Positions 41,457-49,872 of a stretch of DNA of 64,000 nt are shown here, one piece after another. The translations under genes were made by a program, and so were the position numbers. The first letter of the stretch is position 1. Each line of letters starts with the position of its first letter. The DNA is from JBGRPZ01 sp041725955. GTDB lineage: Bacteria > Bacteroidota > Bacteroidia > Bacteroidales > JBGRPZ01. The DNA is taken from assembly GCA_041725955.1 (NCBI GenBank), contig JBGRQE010000002.1:62001-126000 (forward strand), written 5' to 3'. A model generated the notes under the pieces. That model saw nothing but the letters and a program-made list of their open reading frames with translations. It was not told where the DNA came from and did not search any database.

Positions 41457-44400
41457 ATGGCAGAAGGTAAAAAAGTTACAAGGTTAAGTAAAGCAGCAAA
41501 AGAGTTTAACGTTGGGACCTCTACTATCGTAGAATTTCTTTCGAAGAAAGGCTATGAGGTGGAAAATAATCCTAACGCTAAGATATCTTATGATGCATAC
41601 GAGATCCTTAAAAAGGAATATAAAGCCCAACAACGCGTAAAAGAAGAATCTCAGAAAATAGGTTTAAAGTTTTCTTCAAAGAAAAAAAGACAACCTGTTC
41701 AATTAAAAGAGAATGCTCCTGTTGAAGAAGATGTTGAGTCTTCAGACGATAGTAAGGATTATTTTGTGAAAAATAATACCCCTGGCATGGAATTGTCGGT
41801 TAAAAAAGAAGAGGATAAAAAAGATCTTCCTAAAAAGGATACCGAAAAAACTGGACATACTAAATCCGAAACTACTCCTTCAAGTAATTTAGACTCTAAT
41901 GAAAAGACTGATGTTTCTGAAAAGAAGCCTGAGCCAAAATATGAATCTGAAGAAAAAAAGGAAACTAAGAAAAACGATTCTGTGTCTAGCGCAGAACCTG
42001 CTGCCGTAAAAGAAAATCGTCCGGAAGAAAAGATATCCGAAAAAATTAGTAAAGAAAATAGTGCTCAGCCAAATATTGAACCAGATAAAAAAGATATACA
42101 AAAACAAGATCAAATAAAACCTAGTCCTGAAAAGGACCAAAATATCCAAAAGGACAAAGTTATCCAGAAGGAAAAAGCAATTATTCCAAAGGAGACTCCT
42201 AAGGAGGATGTTCCTGTAGAGTCGCCTTCTGAAAATAAAGAGGTAGTCGAAAAAAATCTTCATTCCGAAAAATCTTCCGAAAAAAAGGAATCACTGCAGC
42301 CAAAATCTAAAAAAGATGCAGAGATTATTCCTGAAAAAAAGAAGGAAGAAGAGAAAGCTGCAAAACATGCTGACCATAGAAAGCATGCTGCTTCGTTCCA
42401 AAAAAATCAAAATGTTCCTGCTAAAGGCTCAGAAAATTCTGCAAAGAAAGCTTCTGAAACTGTTAAGGAATCTGTTGCTGATAAGGAAATTCATGATGAT
42501 CGAAATACCTCTGTCAATGAGCAAGAAGAAATGAAGAAATCGCATCAGACAGAGAAAACTGAGTTGGAAAAAACAAAGAAAGTAGAAAAACAACCAAAAA
42601 AAACTGAGGGGCACAAAGTGGAGGAGAAAGAGAAAAAAGGGTATCCGGATAATTTTATCCCTACTGAAGTGGAGAAATTATCTGGTCCAAAAATTCTTGA
42701 TAAGATTGATCTTTCGGGATTTAAAAAGAAAACAGAAAAAAAGCCTGTAGCTTCTTCAAAAGATGATAATAAAGAGAATCAGGCGCGTAAGAAGAAAAAA
42801 AGGAGAAGAATACCCAATAAAGCTCGCACAGGCGAAGCTCCTTCAAACATAGTGACCAAAGTTAATACTGCCAATAAGCCAAATACCAACAATAAAGATG
42901 GTAATAATAAAGGTGGTGGTTCTGGCGTCGGAAAACCTACTTTAGGTGGACCTAAGAAAAATCATAATAATGATTTCCGTAATCGCAGGTTCAACAATAA
43001 AAGAGGAGGACATGCTAGGAAAGATATTGATAAGCCAGAATTAACTAAGGAGGATATTGATAAGCAAATCAAAGAAACGATGGCTCGTTTGAACTCTCAA
43101 GGTAAATCTAAGGGTTCTAAGCACCGTCGTCAAAAAAGAGATGCCAATTTCCAAAACCGTCAGGAGGAAATCCTTAAGAAACAAGCGGAAAAAAGTACTA
43201 TCAAGGTAACAGAGTTTGTGACAGCAAACGAACTTGCAACCATGATGGAAGTTCAGGTGAATGAAATTATTGCTACTTGTATGTCTCTGGGCTTGGTTAT
43301 TTCAATTAACCAACGATTAGACGCAGAAACCATTAATATCTTAGCTGACGAATTTGGTTATAAAGTTGAGTTTGTTAGTGTTGATGTACAGGAAGCAATT
43401 GAAGAAAATGAAGTTGTAGATTCTGATGAAGATTTATCACCTCGTCATCCTGTTGTAACTGTTATGGGTCACGTTGACCACGGTAAAACTTTGTTGCTGG
43501 ATTATATCCGTAAATCTAATGTTGTTGCTGGTGAGGCAGGAGGAATTACTCAGCATATTGGTGCTTATGAAGTAATTCTTGAAGATGAAAGAAAAATTAC
43601 TTTCCTTGATACCCCAGGTCACGAAGCATTTACAGCAATGCGTGCTCGTGGTGCTAAGGTAACCGATGTTGCAATTGTAATTATCGCAGCAGATGATAAT
43701 GTGATGCCACAAACTAAGGAAGCAATTAATCATGCTCAAGCAGCTGGTGTTCCAATCGTATTTGCGATTAATAAAGTGGATAAGCCAACTGCAAATCCAG
43801 AGAGAATTCGTCAGGAATTAGCCGAGATGAATATTCTTGTAGAAGATTGGGGCGGTAAGTATCAGGTTCAAGAGATTTCAGCAAAAACAGGTATGGGAAT
43901 ATCCGAATTGCTTGAAAAAGTTTCTCTTGAAGCAGAACTTCTAGAACTTAGAGCTAATCCTGATCGTTTAGCAAAAGGAACTGTTATTGAATCTTCACTT
44001 GATAAAGGTCGTGGATATATTGCTAAGATTTTGGTTCAGAACGGAACTCTTAAAATTGGTGATGGTGTTCTTGCAGGTTCTTATTTTGGTAAAGTTAAGG
44101 CAATGCATAATGAGAGAAACTTATCTCTTGATGAGGCAGGTCCTTCCACTCCATTGCTACTTCTAGGTCTTAGTGGTGCTCCTCAAGCAGGTGATACTTT
44201 CAATGTTATGACGGATGAGCGTGAAGCTAAAGCTATTGCTACTAAGCGTCAGCAGCTTCAACGTGAGCAGGGAATGCGTACTCAAAAACATATTACTCTT
44301 GATGAGATTGGTAGACGTATTGCAATTGGTGACTTTAAGGAATTGAACATCATTGTTAAGGCCGATGTGGATGGTTCTGTTGAGGCTCTTTCTGATTCAT

Positions 44401-44951
44401 TGCTTAAATTAACTACAGAAGAGGTACAAGTAAATGTAATCCATAAGTCTGTGGGTGCCATTACCGAATCTGATGTGTTGTTGGCTTCTGCTTCTAATGC
44501 GATTATTATTGGTTTCCAAGTTAGGCCTACAACTCAGGCACGAAAAATTGCAGAGCATGAGCAAATTGACATTCGTCAGTACTCAATTATTTATCAAGCG
44601 ATTGAGGAAATTAAATCTGCTATTGAAGGAATGCTTTCTCCAGAAATTGAAGAGAAAATTATTGCAAACCTTGAAATCCGCGATGTATTTAAAATTACAA
44701 AAGTGGGTACTGTTGCAGGATGTATGGTTCTCGATGGTAAGATAACTAGAAATACAAAAATCCGATTAATTCGTGACGGTATTGTTGTTTACACTGGACT
44801 ACTTGGATCTTTGAAGAGATTTAAAGATGATGTTAAAGAGGTTCAGGCAGGTTATGAATGTGGATTGAATATCGATAACTTTAATGATATGAAAGTTGGT
44901 GATATTGTTGAAGGTTACGAAGAAATTGAAATTGCTCGTAAACTTTCTTAA
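41457..44951 (+). CDS. infB: Translation initiation factor IF-2 with long charged linker
   Basis: GTPase that places initiator tRNA on the 30S subunit. Residues 1-60 form an IF2N-type domain (RLSKAAKEFNVGTSTIVEFL). Residues about 65-470 are a very long low-complexity linker of Lys, Glu, Asp, Pro and Ser, then a basic Arg/Asn/Gly-rich stretch (about 440-560). A second IF2N domain (about 585-640; TANELATMMEVQVNEIIATC) precedes the G domain: GHVDHGKT (about 671-678), DTPGHEAF and NKVDKP. Domains II to IV follow, ending VEGYEEIEIARKLS. Total 1164 residues, well above E. coli (890), almost all from the linker. Last gene of the operon, with a terminator 31 bases on. Confidence 0.97.
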   Translation: MAEGKKVTRLSKAAKEFNVGTSTIVEFLSKKGYEVENNPNAKISYDAYEILKKEYKAQQRVKEESQKIGLKFSSKKKRQPVQLKENAPVEEDVESSDDSKDYFVKNNTPGMELSVKKEEDKKDLPKKDTEKTGHTKSETTPSSNLDSNEKTDVSEKKPEPKYESEEKKETKKNDSVSSAEPAAVKENRPEEKISEKISKENSAQPNIEPDKKDIQKQDQIKPSPEKDQNIQKDKVIQKEKAIIPKETPKEDVPVESPSENKEVVEKNLHSEKSSEKKESLQPKSKKDAEIIPEKKKEEEKAAKHADHRKHAASFQKNQNVPAKGSENSAKKASETVKESVADKEIHDDRNTSVNEQEEMKKSHQTEKTELEKTKKVEKQPKKTEGHKVEEKEKKGYPDNFIPTEVEKLSGPKILDKIDLSGFKKKTEKKPVASSKDDNKENQARKKKKRRRIPNKARTGEAPSNIVTKVNTANKPNTNNKDGNNKGGGSGVGKPTLGGPKKNHNNDFRNRRFNNKRGGHARKDIDKPELTKEDIDKQIKETMARLNSQGKSKGSKHRRQKRDANFQNRQEEILKKQAEKSTIKVTEFVTANELATMMEVQVNEIIATCMSLGLVISINQRLDAETINILADEFGYKVEFVSVDVQEAIEENEVVDSDEDLSPRHPVVTVMGHVDHGKTLLLDYIRKSNVVAGEAGGITQHIGAYEVILEDERKITFLDTPGHEAFTAMRARGAKVTDVAIVIIAADDNVMPQTKEAINHAQAAGVPIVFAINKVDKPTANPERIRQELAEMNILVEDWGGKYQVQEISAKTGMGISELLEKVSLEAELLELRANPDRLAKGTVIESSLDKGRGYIAKILVQNGTLKIGDGVLAGSYFGKVKAMHNERNLSLDEAGPSTPLLLLGLSGAPQAGDTFNVMTDEREAKAIATKRQQLQREQGMRTQKHITLDEIGRRIAIGDFKELNIIVKADVDGSVEALSDSLLKLTTEEVQVNVIHKSVGAITESDVLLASASNAIIIGFQVRPTTQARKIAEHEQIDIRQYSIIYQAIEEIKSAIEGMLSPEIEEKIIANLEIRDVFKITKVGTVAGCMVLDGKITRNTKIRLIRDGIVVYTGLLGSLKRFKDDVKEVQAGYECGLNIDNFNDMKVGDIVEGYEEIEIARKLS

Positions 44952-44981
44952 ATATTCAACTTCAAAATATATAGATAGTAT

Positions 44982-45009
44982 AAAGCTACCCTGAGGGGTA
45001 GCTTTTTTT
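44982..45009 (+). terminator. Terminator of the rimP-nusA-infB operon
   Basis: AAAGCTACCC (44982-44991) pairs with GGGTAGCTTT (44996-45005) around TGAG, followed by a T run. Confidence 0.93.
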
Positions 45010-45393
45010 ATGCATTTACTTATAGGGATCTCGCAATTAAAGAAGGATTACCTTAGAATAAAAAAAATATTGTTTTGTATTTGTAAAATTGAAGAATTAA
45101 AAGTGTTTCCAAATCCATTTACTACAAGAGTTCGAGTACAATTGCCAAATTGCATTCAAGACAAAAAGAACTTTGAAGAATTGAATATTACCACGAATTA
45201 TTATAATTATGGAAGTGATGCATATCTTGAAGTTTTAGATTTAAATGGCAAAAGAGTGAAAATGATTAATTTGAGTGAGGGACAAAAAGAACTGAGGATT
45301 CCTACAGAAGGATGGCTCAATGGAATTTATTTGCTTCGCTTATTGGTGAAGGGGAATATTGTTTCAAGCGTAAAAGTCGTGAAGAGCAATTAA
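45010..45393 (+). pseudogene. Stand-alone T9SS type A sorting-domain fragment
   Basis: A 127-codon open frame whose C-terminal 95 residues look like a T9SS type A sorting domain: VFPNPFTTRVRVQLP, then AYLEVLDLNGKRVKMINLS and LNGIYLLRLLVKGNIVSSVKVVK. There is no convincing signal peptide; the start (MHLLIGISQLKKDYLRIKK) is basic and its ATG begins in the T run of the infB terminator. A sorting domain without cargo or export signal cannot act as a normal T9SS substrate. The simplest reading is a remnant of a larger gene lost by deletion; a genuine small protein is the alternative. Convergent with purA. Confidence 0.5.
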
Positions 45394-45406
45394 GCTTAAT
45401 GTAAGC

Positions 45407-45443
45407 AAAAAGGACAACCCTATAAAGATTGTCCTTTTTTTAT
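45407..45443. terminator. Bidirectional terminator before purA
   Basis: AAAAAGGACAA (45407-45417) pairs with TTGTCCTTTTT (45429-45439), followed by a T run on the plus strand and preceded by A's, so it also ends purA on the minus strand. Confidence 0.88.
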
Positions 45444-45469
45444 TTTTTTGATTTTTTGGGTTTGATAAT

Positions 45470-46759
45470 CTATCTCAAAATAGTTTCTTTACGATCAGGA
45501 CCTACAGAGACTAGTTTAACAGGTACACCAGTTTCCTTTTCGATAAAAGAAACGTAATCTTTTAATTCTTCAGGAAGTTCATCATATTCATTTACCTCAG
45601 TAATATCTTTTTTCCATCCTTTGGATGCGTGATATTGAGGATCTAGGTCGATATTGTTATAGTCAAAAGGAAGTTGATCGCTAACTTCGCCATTAACTTT
45701 ATAACCTACGCCAGACTTGATAGTTTCGAAAGAGTTCAAAACATCAGCTTTCATCATCATTAGCTCAGTAACACCATTAAGCATAATAGAGTATTTTAGA
45801 GCTGCAAGATCGAGCCATCCACATCTTCTGGGGCGTCCAGTTGTTGATCCAAATTCATGGCCTTCATTACGCAGTTGGTCACCATCCTTATCAAAAAGTT
45901 CTGTAGGGAATGGGCCAGAGCCTACACGAGTACAATAAGCTTTGAATATACCGTAAATCTTGTCAATCTTATTAGGTGCGATACCTAAACCAGAGCAAAC
46001 ACCAGCAGTAGTGGTGTTAGATGAAGTAACAAACGGATATGAACCAAAATCGATATCCAATAAAGTTCCCTGAGCTCCTTCAGCGAGGATTGATTTACCT
46101 TCCTTTAATTTTTTATTAAGAAAGTATTCTGAGTCGATAAAATTAAGCTTGCGCATTTCTTCAACTGCACTTAGCCACATCTTTTCATACTCATCAAAGC
46201 TGGTTCCTTCAATTTTTGCATCACTACAGTCAAAGTTTAAGCTTTTAACAGTATTAAGATGTTGCTCTTTTAATTTGCTATAACGCTCTTTAAAATCGAC
46301 TGCATTTAGATCTCCTGCACGTAAACCTGTTCTGCTAATTTTATCGGTATAGGTTGGTCCAATTCCTTTTAGGGTAGATCCAATTTTCTCTTTTCCTTTA
46401 TTGGTTTCATTCGCAGCATCCAACAATCGATGTGATGGAAGAATTAAATGAGCTTTACGTGATATAAGAAGATTTTTTCCTACAACAATACCATTTGTTC
46501 TCAAAGATTGGATTTCTTTGTTTAGGATAAATGGATCGATAATTACTCCATTACCTATCACATTGATATTGTTTTTATTAAATATACCAGAAGGAATGGT
46601 ATGCAAAACAAATTTTTTGTTGTCAAATTCGATGGTATGGCCAGCATTTGGTCCACCTTGAAACCGGGCAATTACATCATATTTTGGGGTAAGGAAGTCA
46701 ACAATTTTCCCTTTCCCTTCATCTCCCCATTGGAGACCCAGCAAGACATCTACTTTCAT
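45470..46759 (-). CDS. purA: Adenylosuccinate synthase
   Basis: Joins IMP and aspartate with GTP, the first committed step to AMP. Hallmarks: MKVDVLLGLQWGDEGKGKIV at the start (catalytic Asp and P-loop-like segment), FQGGPNAGHTI, KGIGPTYTDKISRTGLRAGD, AEGAQGTLLDIDFGSYPFVTSSNTT-type segment and STTGRPRRCGWLD. I start at the ATG at 46759 (429 residues, the usual length). An in-frame ATG at 46819 would add 20 Cys- and Lys-containing residues encoded across a leader hairpin. Next to a Fur-family gene on the same strand, 140 bases downstream of it. Terminates at a bidirectional hairpin. Confidence 0.96.
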   Translation of the reverse strand: MKVDVLLGLQWGDEGKGKIVDFLTPKYDVIARFQGGPNAGHTIEFDNKKFVLHTIPSGIFNKNNINVIGNGVIIDPFILNKEIQSLRTNGIVVGKNLLISRKAHLILPSHRLLDAANETNKGKEKIGSTLKGIGPTYTDKISRTGLRAGDLNAVDFKERYSKLKEQHLNTVKSLNFDCSDAKIEGTSFDEYEKMWLSAVEEMRKLNFIDSEYFLNKKLKEGKSILAEGAQGTLLDIDFGSYPFVTSSNTTTAGVCSGLGIAPNKIDKIYGIFKAYCTRVGSGPFPTELFDKDGDQLRNEGHEFGSTTGRPRRCGWLDLAALKYSIMLNGVTELMMMKADVLNSFETIKSGVGYKVNGEVSDQLPFDYNNIDLDPQYHASKGWKKDITEVNEYDELPEELKDYVSFIEKETGVPVKLVSVGPDRKETILR

Positions 46760-46787
46760 GTGACAGTTTCTTTTAGTCAAAAAACAA

Positions 46788-46816
46788 GCTTTACAAAAAG
46801 TAATTTTTTGTAAAGC
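46788..46816 (-). promoter_or_regulatory. Leader hairpin of purA, attenuator-like
   Basis: Plus-strand GCTTTACAAAAA (46788-46799) pairs perfectly with TTTTTGTAAAGC (46805-46816), 12 bp with a 5-base loop. Read on the minus strand, the hairpin is followed by TTGTTTTTTG, so it resembles an intrinsic terminator between the predicted purA promoter and its ATG at 46759. Confidence 0.6.
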
Positions 46817-46841
46817 CATATTAAAATCTTTTCCCGGTAGG

Positions 46842-46872
46842 CAAAAATAACAATGCTAAACGTATTATTCAA
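46842..46872 (-). promoter_or_regulatory. Promoter of purA
   Basis: On the minus strand, TTG (complement of 46870-46872), a 20-base spacer and TATTTTTG (complement of 46842-46849). Both halves match the Bacteroidota consensus. Predicted start near 46835. Confidence 0.65.
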
Positions 46873-46899
46873 CAATAAATGTTAAATAATAGATTAATC

Positions 46900-47340
46900 T
46901 TATTTTTTCTTACCATAAAATGTGAGCGAATGATGGGTAACTTCTACGCCTAATAATTCCTCAACAGATTTTTGAATTTCTTGTAATCTTGGATCACAGA
47001 ATTCTAAAACCTCACCATTTTCAGTACAAATAAAATGATCGTGTTGACGGAATTTATACGAACGCTCAAATTGAGCGCAGTTATTTCCAAATTGGTGTTT
47101 TGTTACCAGATTACAATCTAATAGTAACTCTATTGTATTGTATAAAGTTGCACGGCTGACTCGGTACTTATTGTTCTTCATCCTAATATATAAGGTCTCA
47201 ATGTCAAAGTGCCCATCCGTATTGTAAATTTCTTTTAAAATAGTATACCTCTCTGGAGTTTTACGATGTCCCCTTTGCTCCAGGTATTCGGTAAATATTT
47301 TTTTTACAGTTTCAAAAGTTTCCTTATTGTTTTCCTTCAT
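46900..47340 (-). CDS. Fur-family transcriptional regulator
   Basis: A 146-residue metal- or peroxide-responsive repressor type. The winged-helix part has the usual HRKTPERYTILKEIYNTDGHFD and RVSRATLYNTIELLLDCNLV (residues about 24-80). The dimerisation part keeps the HDHFICTENGEVLEF segment (about 94-108), but the second Cys of the usual CxxC is Asn, and the far C-terminal Cys pair is absent, so there is no Cys4 structural zinc site. The class (Fur, PerR, Zur) cannot be decided. It lies between purA and the RelA/SpoT gene, all on the minus strand, with 113 bases upstream holding no clear promoter. Target genes unknown. Confidence 0.88.
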   Translation of the reverse strand: MKENNKETFETVKKIFTEYLEQRGHRKTPERYTILKEIYNTDGHFDIETLYIRMKNNKYRVSRATLYNTIELLLDCNLVTKHQFGNNCAQFERSYKFRQHDHFICTENGEVLEFCDPRLQEIQKSVEELLGVEVTHHSLTFYGKKK

Positions 47341-47453
47341 CTCACATCAATTTTTCGAGCGCCTAAAAATAGGTATTTTTAAGAACATATTTGGAATAAA
47401 TAAAAATAAATTTCCTTTTTATAAAAGAAAAAAATACTTCATTTATTGTCTAT

Positions 47454-49721
47454 TTACTTAATATTTATATTGTCAAAAGTTTTAGGCCTTTCAGGTCTAT
47501 TTACTTTTTGTACCCCTTTAACTTTCCTTATAGAGTGTATAAGTTGATTTAGGCATTCATTATCATGCACATAAACCATAATAACCACATCAATTATCCC
47601 TCCACTGCTTTCTAAGTGAAAGGACCGGATATTCAACTTAAAATCTAGTGAAATTATTTTAGTAATCTTGTGGATAAATCCTATAGAATCAATACTTGTT
47701 ATCTTAAGTGCTGAAAGAAAGGCTATTGATTCGTTTTTTTTCCACTTAGTTTTTACAATTTGATTTCCAAATTGAGACATGCGTTTTACTGCTTTCTTGC
47801 AATTTACCCTATGAATTTCCATAGGTTTTCCTGATAATGCAAAGCTAACTACATCATCTCCAGGAATTGGGTTGCAACATGTAGATAATACATAGTTTAA
47901 ATCTCTTTTTTCGGGATCAAGAAAAACCAGTTCAGGTTTATTCTTTAATGTGTCTTTTAAGTTTTTTTCGAGTCCTTTTTCCGCTTGTGTTGATTTGTTG
48001 AATGTAAATGGTTTTTTAATATAGTTTAGCCAAGAGTTTTTCTCTCCTTCTTGGAAAACCATTCGTATTTTTCTAAAATCAATGTGGTCGGTAGCAATTA
48101 AATAGTAAAGGTCAATTAATCCATTTATATTTAGTTTCCTTTGTATTTTGCTGATATTTGCTTTAGTAAATTCCTGATTAAGTTGATCTAGATATTTTTG
48201 CAGTTTTTGAACTCCAAGATCTTTATGAGATTTTTTTTGTTCTTTTAGTGCGTCTTCAATTCTGCTTTTGGCTCGGGCAGTAGTTACAAGACCCAGCCAT
48301 TCATTCTTTGGTTTTTGTTTTAAGGAGGTTATTATTTCTACTTGATCTCCAGATCTTAGTTTATGATTTAGTTGGACTAGGCGATGATTAACTTTTGCTC
48401 CTATACACCTATTACCAAGGTCGGTATGTATTGCGTAAGCAAAATCTAGAGCTGTAGAATTAAGAGGAAGTGTTTTTAGTTCCCCTTTAGGAGTGTAAAC
48501 AAAAATTTCATCAGCAAATAGGTTTAGTTTAAAGTCATCTAAAAAATTTAATGCACTACCCTCATTTGTATCTTTTAGTATTTGTCTGATTCTTCTAAGC
48601 CATTTATCTAAACCATTTTCACTTCCTTCTGTACCTTTATATTTCCAGTAAGCGGCATAACCTTTTTCTGCAATTTCATCCATCCTTTGAGTTCTAATTT
48701 GGATGTCAACCCATTTTCCCTGTTTACTCATAACAGTAGCATGAAGTGCTTTATAACCATTTGCTCTAGGCATAGAAATCCAATCCTTGAATTTATTTAG
48801 ATTGGGCTTGTAAATATCTGTTATGGCTGAATAAACTTTAAAACATTCTACTTTTTCGTTTAAAGGTTCCTGATTATTTATAATAATCCGAATACTGAGT
48901 ACATCATGAACTTCATCAAAAGAAAGTTCTTCACGACTCATTTTGTCCCATAAACTGTATATCGTGCGTTGAAAAGGTTCGATCTTAAAGTCTATTTTCT
49001 CGGCTTTTAAAACATCTGTAATGGGATGAGAAAACGATTTTACAAATGCATTATATTCTTTCTTCTTTGATTTTACTTTGTCTGATAAACTTTTATAAAT
49101 AGTAGGCTGTGAATATCTAAAAGATAAATCTTCTAATTCAGATTTAATGGCATTTAGTCCTAAGCGGTGAGCTAAAGGAGCATATAGGTAAATGGTTTCA
49201 GAAGCAATTTTTAGTTGTTTCTCGCGTGGCATAGCCCCTAAAGTTCGCATATTGTGTAATCGGTCTGCAAGCTTTATAAAAATAACTCTTACATCTTCAG
49301 AAAGGGTGTAAATTATTTTTTTAAAATTTTCGGCTTGTATACTTACATTTTCTTGCGGAATAATACCTTCAATTTTGGTTAATCCATCAATGATTTTTGC
49401 AATTTGGTCACCAAATAGATTTTGGATATCTTGCAAGGTGTAATCGGTGTCTTCGACAACGTCGTGTAAAAGAGCCGCAATAATTGATGTTTTTCCAAGA
49501 CCAATATCTTCTGCTGCAATAGTGGCAACTTCAATTGGATGAAACACATAAGGTTCCCCAGATCGACGGCGCATATCACTATGGGCTTCCACAGCTAGGT
49601 TGAAAGCCTTACGAACCATCTCTTGATCTTTTTCCGAATGTTCCGTTTTCCAAACCTGCAGGAGGTTACGGTATTTTCGGATAATCTCTTTGTTTTCTTT
49701 TTCCGGGTTTACCTTATACAT
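47454..49721 (-). CDS. Bifunctional (p)ppGpp synthetase/hydrolase, RelA/SpoT type
   Basis: Controls the stringent response by making and degrading (p)ppGpp. The N-terminal HD hydrolase domain is intact (FHPIEVATIAAEDIG, LLHDVVEDTDYTLQD; ADRLHNMRTL), so degradation is expected. The synthetase domain has RANGYKALHATVMSKQGKWV and IQIRTQRMDEIAEKGYAAYW. TGS (YTPKGELKTLPLNSTALDFA), a zinc-finger-like CCNPIPGDDVV segment and a C-terminal ACT domain (LKITSIDSIGFIHKITKII) complete the long RSH layout. I start at the ATG at 49721 (755 residues), because the longer frame to 49811 runs into a TAATTTTG -7 box (complement of 49809-49816). It lies upstream of the Fur-family gene on the same strand. Confidence 0.95.
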   Translation of the reverse strand: MYKVNPEKENKEIIRKYRNLLQVWKTEHSEKDQEMVRKAFNLAVEAHSDMRRRSGEPYVFHPIEVATIAAEDIGLGKTSIIAALLHDVVEDTDYTLQDIQNLFGDQIAKIIDGLTKIEGIIPQENVSIQAENFKKIIYTLSEDVRVIFIKLADRLHNMRTLGAMPREKQLKIASETIYLYAPLAHRLGLNAIKSELEDLSFRYSQPTIYKSLSDKVKSKKKEYNAFVKSFSHPITDVLKAEKIDFKIEPFQRTIYSLWDKMSREELSFDEVHDVLSIRIIINNQEPLNEKVECFKVYSAITDIYKPNLNKFKDWISMPRANGYKALHATVMSKQGKWVDIQIRTQRMDEIAEKGYAAYWKYKGTEGSENGLDKWLRRIRQILKDTNEGSALNFLDDFKLNLFADEIFVYTPKGELKTLPLNSTALDFAYAIHTDLGNRCIGAKVNHRLVQLNHKLRSGDQVEIITSLKQKPKNEWLGLVTTARAKSRIEDALKEQKKSHKDLGVQKLQKYLDQLNQEFTKANISKIQRKLNINGLIDLYYLIATDHIDFRKIRMVFQEGEKNSWLNYIKKPFTFNKSTQAEKGLEKNLKDTLKNKPELVFLDPEKRDLNYVLSTCCNPIPGDDVVSFALSGKPMEIHRVNCKKAVKRMSQFGNQIVKTKWKKNESIAFLSALKITSIDSIGFIHKITKIISLDFKLNIRSFHLESSGGIIDVVIMVYVHDNECLNQLIHSIRKVKGVQKVNRPERPKTFDNINIK

Positions 49722-49808
49722 ATATATTGAATTAATAATCTTATCAAAAACTATGACTCCAAGGCCTTTAGTTTTTGATAGGTCATCAGCAGGAGCCAAC
49801 AAAAAGCG

Positions 49809-49816
49809 CAAAATTA
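49809..49816 (-). promoter_or_regulatory. Candidate -7 element of the RelA/SpoT gene
   Basis: TAATTTTG on the minus strand, about 88 bases before the chosen ATG at 49721. No clear TTG at the expected -33 distance. Confidence 0.4.
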
Positions 49817-49872
49817 TAAAATATGCTTAAACCATTAAAGGTCTAGCTAATATTGTTCAAAAATAAACACAT

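Noticed and set aside
41889..42263. Hydrophobic minus-strand ORF inside infB
   Set aside because: It is the reverse of the Lys/Glu-rich linker, which always reads as Phe/Leu-rich on the other strand.
46760..46819. Upstream start for PurA adding 20 residues
   Set aside because: The conserved family N-terminus begins at 46759, and the extra part is encoded by a leader hairpin. Kept only as an alternative.
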